Shown here: piece after piece, positions 17,684 through 18,252 of the stretch | Layout: every line of letters starts with the position of its first letter | Numbering within the stretch: the first letter of the stretch is position 1 | Source of the DNA: JAYSFC01 sp041913505 | GTDB lineage: Bacteria > Pseudomonadota > Gammaproteobacteria > Burkholderiales > Burkholderiaceae_C | NCBI GenBank assembly: GCA_041913505.1 | Contig: JAYSFC010000074.1 | Location: 1 to 18,252, forward strand | Direction: 5' to 3' | DNA: 18,252 nt | The notes under the pieces: generated by a model | The model's database searches: none | The model's input: the letters and a program-made list of their open reading frames with translations, nothing else | What the model was told of the DNA's origin: nothing | Made by a program: the position numbers and the translations under genes

Positions 17684-18252
17684 TCAGAACCAGGGCACGG
17701 TCGCCTCGTGCCCCAGACCATAGGCGTTGAAAGCCCCGGCCACGGGCTGCGGCTGCAGTGGGCCGTGCTCCACGCACAGGCAAAACGGTTGACCCGTGCT
17801 GCTGCTGCGCAGTTGTACAAACGGCAGATCGGGGCGGCGCTCCACAGCGTCGGGGATGGCGGCGGCGGCCTGTTCGGCGGTTTCGCCCTTGCGCTGCATG
17901 CGGCGGCGGCGCAGGCGGTCTGCGTTGGTCTTGAACTGGCGACGGCGCACGGTTCGGTGCTGTGCGTTGGCGGGCACTGGCAGCAGCTCGCCCACCTGCG
18001 TGTGGTCGCGCATGCCTTTGAGCCAGTCCTGCCCCATCAGGCGCTGCAGCGCATCGGGTGTTCCGTGCAGGCGCAGCACCGCACCCAAGGTGCGCTGATT
18101 CAGCGGCTGGCCAATGTGCAGCGGGTAGCTCACGCCAATGTCGGTAGTCTGCCCTTGCACCAGCGCCCGGTGCAGCTTGGCCACCAACGCACCCAGCAGG
18201 TGCGCGTGGCTGAACTCCGGGTCGGGCAGCAGGGTGATGTTGATGTAGTGCG
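17684..18252 (-). CDS. cas6f (csy4): CRISPR-associated endoribonuclease Cas6f/Csy4 (5' end just outside window)
   Basis: Csy4 cleaves I-F pre-crRNA at the base of each repeat hairpin and stays bound as part of the Cascade (Csy) complex. 188 residues are visible, starting HYINITLLPDPEF; compared with P. aeruginosa Csy4 (MDHYLDI, from memory) only about two residues are missing. Matching features are KLHRAL, with the catalytic His equivalent to H29; the arginine-rich helix RLRRRRMQRK that binds the RNA groove; LRSSSTGQ, with the active-site Ser; the Tyr of NAYGLG; and the C-terminal VPWF. It is the last cas gene before the leader, as in cas1-cas2/3-csy1-csy2-csy3-csy4 operons, so the others should lie directly to the right. 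All active-site residues are intact. Confidence 0.96.
   Translation of the reverse strand, partial: HYINITLLPDPEFSHAHLLGALVAKLHRALVQGQTTDIGVSYPLHIGQPLNQRTLGAVLRLHGTPDALQRLMGQDWLKGMRDHTQVGELLPVPANAQHRTVRRRQFKTNADRLRRRRMQRKGETAEQAAAAIPDAVERRPDLPFVQLRSSSTGQPFCLCVEHGPLQPQPVAGAFNAYGLGHEATVPWF

Overview
The window looks like the chromosome of a betaproteobacterium, most likely a Comamonadaceae (Acidovorax / Alicycliphilus / Diaphorobacter type). This is inferred from the very high GC content, the character of the proteins (phoH-ybeY, ruvAB, PAS-GGDEF-EAL, DUF4010) and a short GCTAT...ATAG palindrome that I associate from memory with that family. No database search was possible.

Layout. 1-2793 (minus): 5' part of amn (AMP nucleosidase), preceded by a PAS-PAS-GGDEF-EAL cyclic-di-GMP protein. 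2903-6191 (plus): MgtC/DUF4010 membrane protein, a cation diffusion facilitator, dtd (D-aminoacyl-tRNA deacylase, overlapping the transporter by 4 bp) and a UspA protein. 6206-8476 (minus): phoH, ybeY and a TauE/SafE permease. 8537-13376 (plus): ruvA, a lipoprotein serine protease, ruvB and a second paralogous lipoprotein protease. 13326-15116 (minus): a membrane protein fusing an alkylglycerol-monooxygenase-like domain to a YhhN/TMEM86 lysoplasmalogenase-like domain; its 3' end overlaps the second protease gene by 51 bp.

15235-18252 (minus): the distal end of a type I-F CRISPR-Cas locus. cas6f/csy4 lacks only about its first two codons at the right edge. It is followed by a 140-bp leader and an array of 39 repeats and 38 spacers, read right to left. 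The other cas genes should lie just beyond the right edge. The leader holds a candidate promoter, two perfect IHF consensus sites and a perfect 11-bp inverted repeat between them. The leader-distal repeat carries one substitution that breaks the Csy4 hairpin, and one spacer encodes a ClpP-like prohead-protease motif, so the array appears directed at phages.

The most unusual points are the ether-lipid-enzyme fusion, the ruvA-protease-ruvB-protease interleaving, and the IHF-palindrome-IHF leader. The rest is ordinary housekeeping and accessory content. I see no clearly new defence or mobile system.
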